From positions 1-6,188 of the forward strand of contig VMCW01000154.1 of assembly GCA_008081175.1 (NCBI GenBank): a DNA stretch of 6,188 nucleotides, in the 5' to 3' direction. The translations under genes and the position numbers were made by a program. Below are positions 5,875 to 6,188 of this stretch, piece by piece. The notes below the pieces were generated by a model that was not told where the DNA came from, searched no databases, and saw only the letters and a program-made list of their open reading frames with translations. The number at the start of each line of letters is the position of its first letter. Within the stretch, counting starts at the first letter, position 1. The stretch comes from Flavobacteriaceae bacterium. GTDB taxonomy: Bacteria; Bacteroidota; Bacteroidia; Flavobacteriales; Flavobacteriaceae.

Positions 5875-6188
5875 ATGAATTTCAAAGCTATTTTTATTTC
5901 GTTTTTAACTCTTGTTGTCTTTAGCACTTCCCAAAAGGGTAGTGCACAAAAGTCGGAACTTTCATCGGATTTTCATAGGGAACGACGGCTTCAATTACGA
6001 GAAAAACTCCCCAGCAACTCTGTTGCTGTATTTTTTTCTTCACCGATTCGAAACCGAGCTAATGATGTTGATTTCGAATATCACCCAGATCCAAATTTTT
6101 ATTATTTAACAGGTTGGAACGAGCCGCACGCTGTTTTATTCGTTTATAGTGTGCCGCAAAACGATGCTCAGGGCATGTATTATGCAAA
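5875..6188 (+). CDS. Secreted Xaa-Pro aminopeptidase (aminopeptidase P, M24B), N-terminal 104 residues
   Basis: The frame opens at ATG 5875 and continues to the right edge. The first 25 residues form a signal peptide: one Lys, a hydrophobic core AIFISFLTLVVF (5-16), and a plausible cleavage after GSA (23-25). There is no Cys lipobox, so the mature enzyme should be periplasmic or exported. Residues 35-92 match the aminopeptidase P N-terminal domain: RERRLQLREKLPSNSVAVFF, followed by IRNRANDVDFEYHPDPNFYYLTGW, then an EPHAVLFVY strand. Family members are usually 430-480 residues, with the dinuclear metal site in a pita-bread domain that lies beyond the window, so catalytic competence cannot be judged. 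The enzyme removes an N-terminal residue preceding proline in peptides, plausibly to scavenge amino acids. It is divergent from gcvT with 19 bp between the start codons; no function is shared that I can see. Confidence 0.9.
   Translation, partial: MNFKAIFISFLTLVVFSTSQKGSAQKSELSSDFHRERRLQLREKLPSNSVAVFFSSPIRNRANDVDFEYHPDPNFYYLTGWNEPHAVLFVYSVPQNDAQGMYYA
5883..5890 (-). promoter_or_regulatory. -7 promoter element for gcvT, inside the divergent aminopeptidase gene
   Basis: Minus-strand TAGCTTTG (5890-5883) matches TAnnTTTG exactly and ends 27 nt before the gcvT ATG, giving a short leader that includes the AAGGA. It overlaps codons 3-6 of the aminopeptidase signal peptide. No good -33 TTTG is seen at the expected distance. 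The leader is too short for a glycine riboswitch. Confidence 0.5.

Noticed and set aside
5736..6109. Two plus-strand open frames (5736-5924 and 5912-6109)
   Set aside because: The first is antisense to the start of gcvT. The second is in a different frame from the aminopeptidase, whose signal peptide and N-terminal domain are clear in the other frame.

Overview
The window looks like ordinary core chromosome from a low-GC member of the Bacteroidota, most likely a flavobacterium. Four things support this. The base composition is AT-rich throughout. The proteins, especially the YebC and the short acyltransferase, read like flavobacterial versions of their families. One gene encodes a DUF3822 protein, a family I know mainly from Bacteroidota. 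Several genes carry the Bacteroidota promoter element TAnnTTTG just upstream, and most starts lack a Shine-Dalgarno sequence. I see no sign of mobile DNA, CRISPR, or tRNA or rRNA genes, and genes fill nearly all of the window.

Layout. Positions 1-1048 hold two minus-strand genes that overlap by 17 nt: a membrane-anchored, pseudopilin-like protein of unknown function, followed by the N-terminal half of a DUF3822 protein that runs off the left edge. A 93-bp divergent promoter region separates them from a plus-strand pair, 1142-3119: a RecD-like/UvrD_C_2 superfamily 1 DNA helicase and, 4 nt later, a PlsC-type lysophosphatidate acyltransferase. That pair meets yebC (minus, 3120-3836) stop to stop with no bases between. 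A 97-bp gap with a good yebC promoter follows. Then comes a minus-strand operon, gcvT (T-protein of glycine cleavage, 4758-5855) followed 5 nt later by an extended SDR / RmlD-like reductase (3934-4752) that appears to start at TTG. Divergent from gcvT, with only 19 bp between start codons, is the N-terminal third or less of a secreted Xaa-Pro aminopeptidase (5875 to the right edge).

The genes are mostly unrelated housekeeping functions: DNA repair or replication helicase, phospholipid synthesis, translation or regulation (YebC), one-carbon/glycine metabolism, and peptide degradation. I find no convincing new multi-gene system. The points most worth a second look are: a 10-bp perfect hairpin followed by a T-rich tract inside the start of the DUF3822 gene, which could attenuate the operon; the uncharacterised pseudopilin-like/DUF3822 pair; the compact overlapping signals between gcvT and the aminopeptidase; and the TTG start of the SDR gene coupled to gcvT.
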